From CAZWDL01 sp964632995 (GTDB lineage: Bacteria > Bacteroidota > Bacteroidia > Chitinophagales > Saprospiraceae): a stretch of DNA of 64,000 nucleotides. The notes below the pieces were generated by a model, which made no database searches, had not been told where the DNA came from, and worked only from the letters and a program-made list of their open reading frames with translations. Positions 1-8,976 of this stretch are shown piece after piece; the stretch's first letter is position 1, and every line of letters starts with the position of its first letter. Location of the stretch: assembly GCA_964632995.1 (NCBI GenBank), contig CAZWDL010000009.1:27192-91191 (forward strand). The letters are read 5' to 3'. Made by a program: the position numbers and the translations under genes.

Positions 1-147
1 TTCGACAGACCGTTGTGTGTTATAGGCATACAGTGAAATTGCAAATCGTTTATTCTGTGGCCCGTATACGATTTATAGCCTACCAACCCGAAATTGGTGA
101 ATTCTGACTTGCTGGACTATAACTTTTTTCTTAAAGGACAATGAAGA

Positions 148-213
148 CGGAAATGGGAGGTTGAAAGCATTCACGAAGTTGGTTTCGTTCCGACTTCCGA
201 CTTCCCATTTCCG
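148..213. repeat. Imperfect inverted repeat just 3' of rnpB
   Basis: The arm at 148-161 (CGGAAATGGGAGGT) pairs with 200-213 (ACTTCCCATTTCCG) with one mismatch. The right side also contains a short tandem of the word CGACTTCC. On the minus strand it lies about 12 nt past the mature 3' end of RNase P RNA, so it could fold in the precursor tail or help end transcription, but there is no clear U-run. The same word family recurs near 59148-59200, which suggests a dispersed intergenic repeat rather than an rnpB-specific element. The remaining bases 1-147 show nothing I can interpret. Confidence 0.5.
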
Positions 214-224
214 ACTTAAAAATA

Positions 225-649
225 GCTGTGGACGTGTAAGCCGGATTCTGTATTCCCTTCCGAAAAAGGGAACATCTATCATTTATCTAGGCCTGCCGTT
301 ACCGGCAGGCTCTATCTGCCTACCCCTCCCAACGTTGCACCCGAAGATGCGCTGCTGAGCGAGCCACTCAGCTCCCCGAACGGAGGAATCGAGATGTATG
401 TGGCATTTCAACCCGCAAGGTTTATCCCTCCGGCCTGTTGCCAGACCAGAGCGTGCGCTCTTACCGCACGTTTTCACCTTTACCCCGAAGTAGAACTTGC
501 GCTCACTTCAGGGAAGTCTAGCTTTCTGTGACACTTTCTGTTCCCGCCCGCAGGCGGGACCCACCCGTTAGGTGGTGCGGTGCTCTACGTTGTCCGGACT
601 TTCCTCATTTCCACCCGAGGGGCGGAACCGCGATAGATCCGTCCACAGC
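225..649 (-). ncRNA. rnpB: RNase P RNA (bacterial type)
   Basis: This is the catalytic RNA of ribonuclease P, which removes the 5' leader from pre-tRNAs. Read on the minus strand, the two ends form a perfect 9-bp P1 helix: GCTGTGGAC at 649-641 pairs with GTCCACAGC at 233-225. The universally conserved segments are present: GAGGAAAGTCCGGA near the 5' end (rc of 592-605) and ACAGAATCCGGCTTAC near the 3' end (rc of 236-251). The implied length, about 425 nt, fits bacterial type A-like RNAs. Several small open frames on both strands overlap it and are not genes. The next gene is the histidine kinase on the opposite strand. Confidence 0.95.
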
Positions 650-655
650 GATGGC

Positions 656-663
656 TAAAGATA
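656..663 (-). promoter_or_regulatory. Putative rnpB promoter (-7 element)
   Basis: The minus strand reads TATCTTTA, one mismatch from the Bacteroidota -7 consensus TAnnTTTG, and ends 7 nt before the predicted first base of RNase P RNA at 649. No TTTG is seen at the -33 position. The exact fit to the RNA 5' end is the main support. Confidence 0.5.
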
Positions 664-750
664 GTTTTTATTGGGAAAAACCCATACATCTTTTTAACAA
701 GCAATACGCAACAGCAGTTCCACTACCGCATTATATTATAAAATTTTCCT

Positions 751-758
751 TATCTTTC
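751..758 (+). promoter_or_regulatory. Weak candidate promoter for the histidine kinase
   Basis: TATCTTTC lies 31 nt before the ATG at 790 and differs from TAnnTTTG at the last base only. No -33 TTTG is found upstream. This is a possibility only. Confidence 0.3.
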
Positions 759-789
759 CCGCACTTCCCCCCGCTTCCACAAGATCACA

Positions 790-3700
790 ATGAAGAAGCG
801 GTTATTATTTATATTTATCGTATCGGCAGCAGCATGGTTGACCGCAGCATGGCTTCAAAAGAGCATCTCCCCTACCGCCAACCTGCGCTACTACGCCAAT
901 CAGTTGGAGGAGACGATTCATCAGCGGGAACAGCTAGCCCTTGAACTGGTGAATGGCGGGCCCTTAGACCGATGGTTGCGCAGCCCGGCCAGCCTGGAGA
1001 CGATCACTACACTCCCCTTATTCATTTTCCGTAATGACAGCCTGGTCGCCTATACCGACCACCGCATTCCCATAACGGAGCGCCTCTCCATAGAGGGAAC
1101 ATGCGAAATACAAGCACTGAGGGACGGGGTCTATTTGTGTTACAAAAACCGGCAATATCACGATGGGAGTTTTTATGATATTATCGGCGCCATTCCCCTT
1201 TACCGGAACTATCCGCTGGATAACGAGCAGTTAACCCCTCATTTCCCCTTGATGACTGCCCTGCCTGCGGGCGTCACCTGGAACGAAAAAGCCGGGACAG
1301 CGCCCATTCATCGTCGAGACGGCAAGCTCCTGGGCTACCTGAACAGCGAGGACCAGCTTTTGCTGCCCGGCCGGGCTCTTTTACTTAATATCCTGATCAT
1401 CACCGGAATGTTTGGTTTATTTCTCAGCACTGTCCTTTTGGCTCTTCGGTTGACAAAGCGGGCAGAAAATTTCTGGGGAATATTGTGGATCCCAGGCTGT
1501 TTTTTCACCCTGGGCTACCTGATGCCCCTGATCTTTCCCGTTCCCCCACCGGGACTTCTCGAGTGTTTCTACGTTCCGGTAGGGCTGTTCCGCACCGGCG
1601 ATTTCCTCATACTGGCGCTGGCCTTATACGGATGCTGGTGGTTTGCCTATCAGCGGCCGATCAAAATGCCGGCTTTTTTTCTCAACAGCAGTACTTTCTT
1701 TCAGGTGACGGTTCACTATATTTTGGCGGGTACCCCGCTAATATTAATAGCCTTCCTGATCCGGTACGGAGTTGGTAATAGCCTTGAGTCGCTCGATTTT
1801 GTCAATTTCTTCAACCTGCCGCCCGAAGGTTACCTCCTGGTAGTAGCAGTGTTGCTGAGTACTATTCCTCTGAGCATATTCAGTCAGCTGATCGTACTGC
1901 GTGTCAGGCAAATGGCGGTGGATGACCGACATCGCCTGTTCGCATCCGGAATTGGTCTGCTTCCGCTAATGCTGAGCGCGCTCTGGCTAGACCTGGCCCT
2001 GCTGCCAACCTTACTCAGCGGAATGATTTACATAGCTCTTTTAGATCTTTTTGCCGATTATCACCGCCCCAGTTTGACCTGGTTAGTCATATGGCTGGTT
2101 TTCTTTAGCGCGCTGTGCACCGTTCTTTTTTTCAAATATCATATCGAGCGGGAGTTACAGCAAATGGCCAGGCAGGCGCAGGCCCTCACTACGGAATCGG
2201 TGCCTGAGCAGTCCGGCAGGCAGGACAAAAAAATTCCCCGGGAACTTCAAGCCTCTCTTGCTATTCCGGGCGGTGAAGTCAGCAAAGCTATGATCAATCC
2301 CATGGCGACTACTACCCGTTTTGACTACGTACTATTCAGGGAGGGGAACCGCATTGAACAGCAAGGGACGCCCAATTTATCCTGGCACAACAGCACCCTT
2401 CCTCCGGGGCCCGGCCAGATAAAAAAGCGACTTACCAGTAGCCGCATTGATCTTCTTTACCAGCATCCCGAAGGAGAGACCGTTCTGATAGGTAAAAAAC
2501 TAGGCGGTTATGCCACTCCTCTTGCCCTGTTTTCTTTTCTATTCGTTCTGTTGCTGGTACTCCTCATGTTATTCAGCGCAGGGCAATATTTTCTGGGGCA
2601 ACGCCGGGAATTCTACTGGGGGGAATTCGGACACCCCTCGCTTCGATATCGCATTCAACTTTCTTTTATCGCGCTGATCATCGGGGCTTTCGTCCTGATA
2701 GGGATGGTCACGGCCAGTTCCTTCAAGCGATCCGCTATTCAGCAATACGGCAATCGCCTGAGTGAGAAACTGAATGCACTAGTGGCCGACCTTCAGATTC
2801 AACTAGGGGAGCCTCCGTATACCGAAGCAGCTGTGCTGGCGGAAAAGCTTTCCCGCATCCACCGTACCGATTTAGCCGTTTTCGATGAACGGGGAATGTT
2901 GCTCGGCGCATCGCCATCCTATCTTTTTCAAACCGGTTTATTCCCGTCACGCATGTCAATTGCGGCACAGCGCAGCCTTAGCAATGGAACTCAAAACTTA
3001 CGGCTACAAACAGAGAAAACCGGTCAGCTTGAATACCGAATGGCTTACATACCTGTTTCCACCGGCAAGGAGGGTATTCCCAAATACCTGGGCGTTCCTT
3101 TTCCCACGCGAGCGGGCACCCTTGGTCCCGACATGTACGCTTTTATCGGCACGCTGATCAATGTCTATGTTTTTCTGCTGCTGGCTGCCAGCGCCCTCAC
3201 TATTGCAGTAGCCAATTCCATCACCCAGCCGCTCGATCGCCTGGGAGCAAAACTGCAATCCATACAGCTCGGTTATAATGAGCCGCTGGAATGGCAAAGC
3301 AATGATGAAATCGGCCAGCTGATCCAGGCTTATAATGAGATGATCGCCAAACTCGAGGCCGCTACGGAAGAATTACGCCAGTCGGAACGGGAAGGCGCCT
3401 GGCGGGAAATGGCCAAACAAGTGGCCCATGAAATAAAAAACCCGCTGACTCCCATGAAACTAAGCCTGCAACACCTGCAACGCGCCTACCGTTCTAATCC
3501 CGAACAAGCATCCGAACTGATTGACCGGGTTGGGCAAACCCTTATTGAACAGATCAACAGCCTGACCCGCATCGCCGGGGCGTTCTCCGATTTTGCCAAA
3601 ATGCCGCAGGCACAACACGAATCCATCCTACTCAATGACCTGCTGCAATCCGCCTTTCTCTTGTTCCGCAACGAGTTTTCCCGGGAAGCGGGTTTTGAAC

Positions 3701-4098
3701 TTCAACTACCTGATGAACCGCTCAAAGTGCAAGCTGACCGGTCTCACCTGCTTCGCGTACTGAACAACTTGCTGACCAACGGGCTGCAGGCCATCCCGGC
3801 CGGCCGTGCTCCACTTATATCGCTTCAACTGCAAAGGGAGGGAAAAAAGGCGCTGATCCGGGTCCGGGACAATGGTTCCGGCATTCCTGTCGCCATGCGG
3901 GAACGCGTCTTTTATCCTAACTTCACCACCAAAAGTTCAGGTATGGGACTGGGACTGGCTATGTGTAAAAATATTATCGAGCAGGCGGGCGGACATATTT
4001 ACTTCGAAACGGTGACAGATCAGGGGACCACTTTTTTTGTCGAACTCCCCCTGGAAACAACAAAAAATCCTCCGGCTCTAAAAGAACCGGAGGATTAA
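790..4098 (+). CDS. NtrY-like membrane sensor histidine kinase
   Basis: This 1102-residue sensor kinase resembles the NtrY class. The N-terminal ~780 residues hold a first membrane segment (about 5-21), a predicted extracytoplasmic stretch, a block of hydrophobic helices (about 195-460), a second soluble stretch and further membrane helices near 580 and 630. These are followed by a periplasmic sensor-like segment and a last helix near 785-805. A HAMP linker follows at about 808-865 (ITQPLDRL, SNDEIGQL), then the H-box VAHEIKNPLTPMK with phosphoacceptor His880. The N-box is near 993-1003, the G1 box DNGSGIP near 1027 and the G2 box GMGLGLAM near 1050. No response regulator is adjacent, so the partner and signal are unknown. 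ATG790 gives a typical signal-anchor start. The last ten codons contain a terminator hairpin for the convergent gene. Confidence 0.85.
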   Translation: MKKRLLFIFIVSAAAWLTAAWLQKSISPTANLRYYANQLEETIHQREQLALELVNGGPLDRWLRSPASLETITTLPLFIFRNDSLVAYTDHRIPITERLSIEGTCEIQALRDGVYLCYKNRQYHDGSFYDIIGAIPLYRNYPLDNEQLTPHFPLMTALPAGVTWNEKAGTAPIHRRDGKLLGYLNSEDQLLLPGRALLLNILIITGMFGLFLSTVLLALRLTKRAENFWGILWIPGCFFTLGYLMPLIFPVPPPGLLECFYVPVGLFRTGDFLILALALYGCWWFAYQRPIKMPAFFLNSSTFFQVTVHYILAGTPLILIAFLIRYGVGNSLESLDFVNFFNLPPEGYLLVVAVLLSTIPLSIFSQLIVLRVRQMAVDDRHRLFASGIGLLPLMLSALWLDLALLPTLLSGMIYIALLDLFADYHRPSLTWLVIWLVFFSALCTVLFFKYHIERELQQMARQAQALTTESVPEQSGRQDKKIPRELQASLAIPGGEVSKAMINPMATTTRFDYVLFREGNRIEQQGTPNLSWHNSTLPPGPGQIKKRLTSSRIDLLYQHPEGETVLIGKKLGGYATPLALFSFLFVLLLVLLMLFSAGQYFLGQRREFYWGEFGHPSLRYRIQLSFIALIIGAFVLIGMVTASSFKRSAIQQYGNRLSEKLNALVADLQIQLGEPPYTEAAVLAEKLSRIHRTDLAVFDERGMLLGASPSYLFQTGLFPSRMSIAAQRSLSNGTQNLRLQTEKTGQLEYRMAYIPVSTGKEGIPKYLGVPFPTRAGTLGPDMYAFIGTLINVYVFLLLAASALTIAVANSITQPLDRLGAKLQSIQLGYNEPLEWQSNDEIGQLIQAYNEMIAKLEAATEELRQSEREGAWREMAKQVAHEIKNPLTPMKLSLQHLQRAYRSNPEQASELIDRVGQTLIEQINSLTRIAGAFSDFAKMPQAQHESILLNDLLQSAFLLFRNEFSREAGFELQLPDEPLKVQADRSHLLRVLNNLLTNGLQAIPAGRAPLISLQLQREGKKALIRVRDNGSGIPVAMRERVFYPNFTTKSSGMGLGLAMCKNIIEQAGGHIYFETVTDQGTTFFVELPLETTKNPPALKEPED
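4066..4096 (-). terminator. Intrinsic terminator of the TPR gene, inside the kinase 3' end
   Basis: A 10-bp perfect stem (4066-4075 with 4087-4096) overlaps the last codons and the stop of the kinase. On the minus strand it is followed by a run of T (rc of 4060-4067), so it fits a terminator for the gene at 4231-5046. On the plus strand there is no U-run. Confidence 0.7.
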
Positions 4099-4230
4099 GG
4101 ATACATATACCGAAGTCAAAATGATTAGAGTATACCCGGACCGTAGCCGATTGGGATATCCTCGTTCTTAAATACATTAACTTCGGGTGCCAAACCTTTT
4201 CTTGATGCTACAACATCACATCAGGTGTTT

Positions 4231-5046
4231 TTACTTTCCACCGCTCAGTTCATTGATTTTGTACTGAGCGCGTTCGGTGTATTTGCCACCCTTGATTTGC
4301 TTGTAGGCCTCAAGTGCATCACTGGTTTGACCAAGCGCTTCGTAGCTTTCAGCCAATACCATGTAATATTTCCCGGTATCGCCTTGGTCGGCCATTTCCA
4401 CCGCCTTGCTGGCATGTTCCACCGCATTGCTGAATTCACCCTTCCCTTTCAGTGCCTGAGCCATGTAGTAATGTGCATCAGCCGTTTCGGTATCTTCCAG
4501 GAAGGCTTGCGCCATCTCCATTGTTTTGTCCCATTCCTTACCGGCATAAGCCAGGGCAATCATGTTTTCGGCTTTGCTCATCATCTGCTCAGCCTTATCC
4601 GGCTTGTTGGATTTTTTAGATACTTCCGCAGCTTCCAGATAAGCTTTAACAGCTTTAGCATCTTCCCCAAGGCCTTCCATGGCCTGAGCTACACCGATGT
4701 AGTTGGCGTAGAAGTCGGGGTTTAATTCCGTTCCGGCCTTAAAGGCTTCCAGGGCTTCTTCATTTTTGTCGGCTTTCCGCAGGCTGCTTCCTGCCTTATA
4801 GGCAGCAATACCGCCGTTTTTATTAGCCAGTGCAAGCACCTTCTGATCAGTTTCAGATTCCGGATCGGCAGCTTCTACAGCTTTCTGCAAAAGTGGAAGT
4901 GCTGCATTGTAATCTTTGGCTTTAAGTTTTTCAAGAGCCTGATTATACAGTGTAGCGGCTGAAGGCGCCTCCTCCTGAGCCTGAACCATCAGGGAGAAGG
5001 AAAGAAGTGTTACGGTAAAAAATAAATAGGATGCAAATTTCCCCAT
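4231..5046 (-). CDS. Secreted tetratricopeptide-repeat protein
   Basis: The product has 271 residues. Residues 1-23 form a clear signal peptide ending in VQAQ, so it is exported to the periplasm or beyond. The remainder is almost entirely helical TPR-like repeats with alternating small and aromatic residues. Examples are ATLYNQALEKLKAKDYNAAL near 33, YANYIGVAQAMEGLGEDAKA near 115, HYYMAQALKGKGEFSNAVEH near 192 and YYMVLAESYEALGQTSDALE near 227. TPRs act as protein-protein scaffolds; no catalytic motif is visible. It is transcribed alone, convergent with the kinase, so no operon partner hints at its role. ATG at 5046 is the only start that keeps the signal peptide. Confidence 0.8.
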   Translation of the reverse strand: MGKFASYLFFTVTLLSFSLMVQAQEEAPSAATLYNQALEKLKAKDYNAALPLLQKAVEAADPESETDQKVLALANKNGGIAAYKAGSSLRKADKNEEALEAFKAGTELNPDFYANYIGVAQAMEGLGEDAKAVKAYLEAAEVSKKSNKPDKAEQMMSKAENMIALAYAGKEWDKTMEMAQAFLEDTETADAHYYMAQALKGKGEFSNAVEHASKAVEMADQGDTGKYYMVLAESYEALGQTSDALEAYKQIKGGKYTERAQYKINELSGGK

Positions 5047-5450
5047 GTCTCTGTTGCGTTTTAATGTTTATAAAAAAAATCATTTTTTTCTCCTGGAAAA
5101 GTCAGCAACTATTTGTCCAGAGCGGATGGTAACCGGCTCCGGGCATATAAAAAATGCTTAAAGTCATTGACTTTGGTAAATTAGTTCCTGCGAGATAAAG
5201 TAATACGAGTTGTATAGGCGTAGCTTTAGGAAAACGATAGTATGGAATGTTCCCCAGGAAACAAAAAAATTAACACAGAAATTGTTCACTGTTTTCATGG
5301 TTTCAAGGTTGTTTAGTCTCATCGCCGCCTGCTTTGGTGATTTTCATTGCTCACGGCCGTGAACCACCGCCTCCATAAAACAGGGAATCCATAGCGCTCT
5401 GAAACAATCCCTTTCCCTGATTGTTACTTTCCAAATAAAAACCAGCACTC
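5047..5450. other. Intergenic spacer between divergent genes
   Basis: These 404 bases separate the TPR gene (minus) from the carotenoid genes (plus). They are AT-rich near the TPR start and should hold promoters for both directions. I see no consensus TTTG/TAnnTTTG pair, no tRNA and no credible small gene. Confidence 0.4.
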
Positions 5451-6908
5451 TTGCAAATAGGAATAATCGGAGCCGGAATTGCCGGACTGGCGGCAGCGGT
5501 GCGACTGGCTAGCCGCGGTCACGAGGTGGATGTATTCGAAGCTAATGATCATCCCGGAGGAAAACTTTCGGAAATCCGGATAGGTGACTACCGCTTTGAC
5601 GCCGGACCCTCCCTGTTTACCATGCCGCACTACGTCGACGAGCTTTTTGAGGTAGCCGGAGTTACCCCCGGGGATCAGTTCTCCTACCAGCGTCTTCCGG
5701 TAGTATGCAAATACTTTTGGGAAGACGGTACGCATCTTTCGGCTCATGCTGATGCCCGTGCCTTTGCCAAGGAGGTGGAGGAGCAATTGAGCACACCGGC
5801 CCACCGCATCGAATCCCTGCTGCGCGACAGTGAACGAAAATACCGAACAACCGGATGGATCTTCCTCGAAAAGTCGCTGCACCGGTGGCAAACCTGGTTG
5901 AACCTGGATGTGTTGAAAGCCATGCTTAAAATTCCCACACTCGATCTCTTCAGCAATATGAACCGAGTACACGAGCGTATGGTAAAGCACCCAAAACTAG
6001 TACAGCTCTTTAACCGTTTTGCAACCTATAACGGCTCCAATCCTTATAAAGCGCCGGGGCTGCTTAGTATCATCCCCTATTTTGAACACAAGATCGGGGC
6101 TTTCTATCCGGAAGGCGGAATGTACGCCATCCCGGAAGCCATTTACAAACTCGCCCTCACAAAGGGCGTTCGCTTTCATTTTAACACTCCCGTGGAACGC
6201 ATCCTTCTCGAGGGCAACACCGCCACCGGCCTGCAAACTGCGGAGGGCGACCGGCGCTTCGACCGGGTGGTCAGTAATATGGATATTTTTTTCACCTACA
6301 AAAAATTACTGCCCGAACAACGGCATCCCCACCGGGTGCTCCGGCAGGAAAAGTCGACGTCGGCCCTTATTTTCTACTGGGGCATCAGGAAGACGTTTCC
6401 GGAGCTGAACCTGCACAATATTTTCTTCAGTGATAACTACCGGGCCGAATTCGATCATCTCGCCCGGGGCAAAGTATATGAAGACCCGACGGTATATGTC
6501 AACATCAGCAGCAAATACACCGCAGCGGATGCGCCCGCCGGCAGCGAAAACTGGTTTACGATGATCAATGTGCCCTTTAACTCGGGGCAGAACTGGGACG
6601 CGCTCATCGACGAGGTGCGCCGCAATACCCAGGCCAAGCTCAGCCGCATTCTCAAATGTGATATCGGCGCCCTGATTGAAGAGGAGTCCTTGCTCGACCC
6701 ACGCAGTATTGAAAGCAAAACCGCTTCTCACCTCGGCGCTCTTTACGGCACGAGTTCCAACGATCGCATGGCCGCCTTCATGCGGCACGCCAATTTCAGC
6801 AGCCGCATCAAAAATCTATTTTTCTGCGGCGGAAGCGTACACCCGGGCGGTGGCATCCCGCTGTGTTTACTCTCAGCTAAAATCGTCGATTCCTTGATCA
6901 ATGAGTAA
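5451..6908 (+). CDS. crtD: Carotenoid 3,4-desaturase (CrtD-like FAD desaturase)
   Basis: The product has 485 residues and belongs to the CrtI/CrtD phytoene-desaturase family of FAD-dependent membrane-associated enzymes. The N-terminal dinucleotide fold shows GIIGAGIAGLAAAVRL (4-19), followed by the FEANDHPGGKL motif. The C-terminal FAD signature FFCGGSVHPGGGIP is near residue 460. The wording of PSLFTMPHYVDELF, KYFWEDGT and the C-terminal third resembles Bacteroidota 1-hydroxycarotenoid 3,4-desaturase more than lycopene-forming CrtI. The neighbours (CruF-like hydratase and CrtZ-like hydroxylase) fit that role. The start is TTG at 5451; nothing upstream in frame is better and the fold begins at residue 2. 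A true phytoene desaturase remains possible. Confidence 0.75.
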   Translation: MQIGIIGAGIAGLAAAVRLASRGHEVDVFEANDHPGGKLSEIRIGDYRFDAGPSLFTMPHYVDELFEVAGVTPGDQFSYQRLPVVCKYFWEDGTHLSAHADARAFAKEVEEQLSTPAHRIESLLRDSERKYRTTGWIFLEKSLHRWQTWLNLDVLKAMLKIPTLDLFSNMNRVHERMVKHPKLVQLFNRFATYNGSNPYKAPGLLSIIPYFEHKIGAFYPEGGMYAIPEAIYKLALTKGVRFHFNTPVERILLEGNTATGLQTAEGDRRFDRVVSNMDIFFTYKKLLPEQRHPHRVLRQEKSTSALIFYWGIRKTFPELNLHNIFFSDNYRAEFDHLARGKVYEDPTVYVNISSKYTAADAPAGSENWFTMINVPFNSGQNWDALIDEVRRNTQAKLSRILKCDIGALIEEESLLDPRSIESKTASHLGALYGTSSNDRMAAFMRHANFSSRIKNLFFCGGSVHPGGGIPLCLLSAKIVDSLINE

Positions 6909-6957
6909 CTCATTTTCGTTTATTAATTGGTAATTTTGCCCGCAAAAGGCTATAGTA

Positions 6958-7626
6958 TTGGACAAAACAGCAACCATCAAATCGGATCTTGCCGACCGGA
7001 TCACCTCTCCCGGCGCCGCTATTGCCATACTGGTCATTTTTTACGCCGTAGGCATCACCGGTATTTTACTTCCTCTCCATCAAGATTTCATTTTGCTAAC
7101 GCCGTTCAACCTGCTCCTGTCCCTGGGGCTCGTACTGTGGCATCATCCACACTGGAGCCCGCAGACCGTCATATTCCTGGCATGCAGTTACATCGTCGGC
7201 TTCGGTGCTGAATTATTCGGTATACAGACCGGCTTACTCTTCGGTGATTATACCTACGGACAGGTGCTTGGCCCAAAACTGGGGGGCACCCCACTAATGA
7301 TCGGCGTTAACTGGATGCTGCTGGCCTACGCTTCAGGCGTAGCGGTCAACCACCTGGCGCCACGTCTTCACTGGTTCATTAAAGCACTTATCGGCAGCTC
7401 GCTTATGGTTGGCCTCGATCTGCTCATTGAACCCGTAGCTATCGAATACGGATTTTGGAGTTGGGAAGGACATACCCCGCCCCTGCAAAATTACCTGGGG
7501 TGGTTTTTTGTAGCCCTGCCCCTACTGTCTCTTTTTGCCTTGCTGCAAGGCCATATCCGCAACAAAGTAGCCATCGCCTTGTTATTGCTACAGTTGCTGT
7601 TCTTCTTTATTTTGGGAATTGCCTGA
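6958..7626 (+). CDS. cruF: Carotenoid 1',2'-hydratase, CruF family
   Basis: This is a 222-residue integral membrane protein of the DUF422/CruF family, with about six to seven hydrophobic helices. Family signatures are seen at FGVQTG-like FGIQTGLLFGDYTYGQVLG (near 87-105) and GVNWMLLAYASG (near 117). CruF adds water across the terminal psi-end double bond of gamma-carotene-type substrates to give a 1'-hydroxyl. It starts with TTG 49 nt after crtD and is 26 nt before crtZ, so the three are probably one transcript. Symbol assigned by family and context; DUF422 proteins can also be other carotenoid hydratases. Confidence 0.75.
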   Translation: MDKTATIKSDLADRITSPGAAIAILVIFYAVGITGILLPLHQDFILLTPFNLLLSLGLVLWHHPHWSPQTVIFLACSYIVGFGAELFGIQTGLLFGDYTYGQVLGPKLGGTPLMIGVNWMLLAYASGVAVNHLAPRLHWFIKALIGSSLMVGLDLLIEPVAIEYGFWSWEGHTPPLQNYLGWFFVALPLLSLFALLQGHIRNKVAIALLLLQLLFFFILGIA

Positions 7627-7652
7627 ATATCAGCCAAACATTTCAAATAAGC

Positions 7653-8165
7653 ATGGAAATACTGCTCTATACCTCGATCATCTTGCTTACCATCCTGGGT
7701 ATGGAATTCGTCGCTTGGTTCACCCACAAATATGTTATGCACGGACTGCTTTGGAACTGGCACGAAGACCATCATCGCCCTCATCACCAAAAAGAAGGCT
7801 TTTTTGAAAAAAATGATTTGTTTTTCCTCGTCTTCGCCATCCCAAGTGCGATAAGTTACATCATAGGGCTGTCCACTCCTCAGTTCTGGCTCCTTTTCGT
7901 CGGCATCGGCATCTCGATCTACGGCCTGATCTATTTTCTCATTCACGACGTCTATATCCACCGTCGATTCAGCTGGTTCAAGCAACTCGACAACAAGTAC
8001 TCCCGCGCCATCCTGCGCGCCCATGGGGCTCACCACGCCAAACAGACCAAAGAGGACGGTGAATCCTTTGGCCTGCTGATCGTCAATCCCAAATACTTTA
8101 AAAAGCGTAGTCAGTGGAAGAAAAAGGTGGAAGAAGAGTACCGGGAAGCCGCCGGAAATAGTTGA
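7653..8165 (+). CDS. crtZ: Beta-carotene 3-hydroxylase, CrtZ family
   Basis: This 170-residue membrane di-iron hydroxylase carries the full set of histidine clusters: HKYVMH (25-30), HEDHHRPHH (37-45), HDVYIH (98-103) and HGAHH (124-128). These ligate the two irons in the fatty-acid-hydroxylase superfamily. Hydrophobic stretches at about 3-20, 55-72 and 78-98 place it in the inner membrane. It hydroxylates C3 of the beta-ionone ring. ATG 7653 is chosen over a longer open frame starting at 7455, because that extension overlaps cruF out of frame and does not match the family length. Confidence 0.85.
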   Translation: MEILLYTSIILLTILGMEFVAWFTHKYVMHGLLWNWHEDHHRPHHQKEGFFEKNDLFFLVFAIPSAISYIIGLSTPQFWLLFVGIGISIYGLIYFLIHDVYIHRRFSWFKQLDNKYSRAILRAHGAHHAKQTKEDGESFGLLIVNPKYFKKRSQWKKKVEEEYREAAGNS

Positions 8166-8259
8166 ACACTAAGGAACCGGCTGAAAATAAGCGCCGACAC
8201 TTATTCCTTTCCTCCGTAAATGTTCTTATTTTTATGGAAACATTAAAGGTCTTCAGCTA

Positions 8260-8820
8260 TTGGAAAACAAGCTATTAGACAAGGTTGCCCGCTCACTGAG
8301 TGTAGAGATGCCCTACGCCAAGAGCATGGACAGATATCTCGATCAGATCATCAAGGATATTCGTCCTTTGGGAGAAGATCTAAGAGAGGAAGAATACTAC
8401 CTGGAAAAACCCTGGCTGGAGATACGGGATGATGTCCACTTTCACAAAGCTATCCTGCATTTCTTTAACGAAGGCGGTGAATATCTGCGCTCTGTCGATG
8501 GTGATGTATCGGGAGGCTCCTGGCGCTACATGGAACGATCCAATAAACTACTTATTGAGCACAGCGGCGGCGCCGAGCTCTACGACCTCGCTTTTCTGGA
8601 CGGTAAGTTTTTTATTCTCGACAAACACGGTGACCAGGAACGCCTGGGACAACGCAAATATACGGTGCTCATCCATGAACCACTGGGTAAAAGACTCGAA
8701 TGGCGGGATGCCATGGAGTACCTATACAACAGTTACCGGAATAAGAACACCTACTATATAACCATCGTGCTCATTATTTTAACATTGATCGCTATTATGG
8801 TGGCCTTATCTGTATGGTGA
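8260..8820 (+). CDS. Hypothetical protein with C-terminal membrane anchor
   Basis: I do not recognise this 186-residue protein. The N-terminal two thirds are soluble and mixed alpha/beta, with an acidic segment (GEDLREEEYYLEKPW, about 43-57). A single hydrophobic helix at about 163-183 closes the protein, so it would be tail-anchored with the domain in the cytoplasm. There is no signal peptide. The start is TTG at 8260; the next in-frame ATG (residue 17) would remove a well-formed amphipathic helix. It lies 94 nt after crtZ and 156 nt before tamB, with no evident link to either. Confidence 0.6.
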   Translation: MENKLLDKVARSLSVEMPYAKSMDRYLDQIIKDIRPLGEDLREEEYYLEKPWLEIRDDVHFHKAILHFFNEGGEYLRSVDGDVSGGSWRYMERSNKLLIEHSGGAELYDLAFLDGKFFILDKHGDQERLGQRKYTVLIHEPLGKRLEWRDAMEYLYNSYRNKNTYYITIVLIILTLIAIMVALSVW

Positions 8821-8976
8821 GTGAAAGACTGAGCGAAGCCCTCCCTAGGTAATATTCCCCTCTCCAACCTTTAAAGTAAACATAAGGGCCTCCGTAATTT
8901 TTATTTTAGATAAGGGGGGTTCCCGGCGGCTTTTTTCAAATATCCCTTCGCAATACCTGTGGGGTATCAATCCTAT

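Noticed and set aside
161..944. Small open frames across and beside rnpB
   Set aside because: They overlap a strongly supported structural RNA or the start of the kinase gene and have no family resemblance.
8959..8976. GTG start extending TamB by six residues
   Set aside because: The ATG at 8977 places a basic segment directly before the membrane helix; the extension adds nothing recognised.
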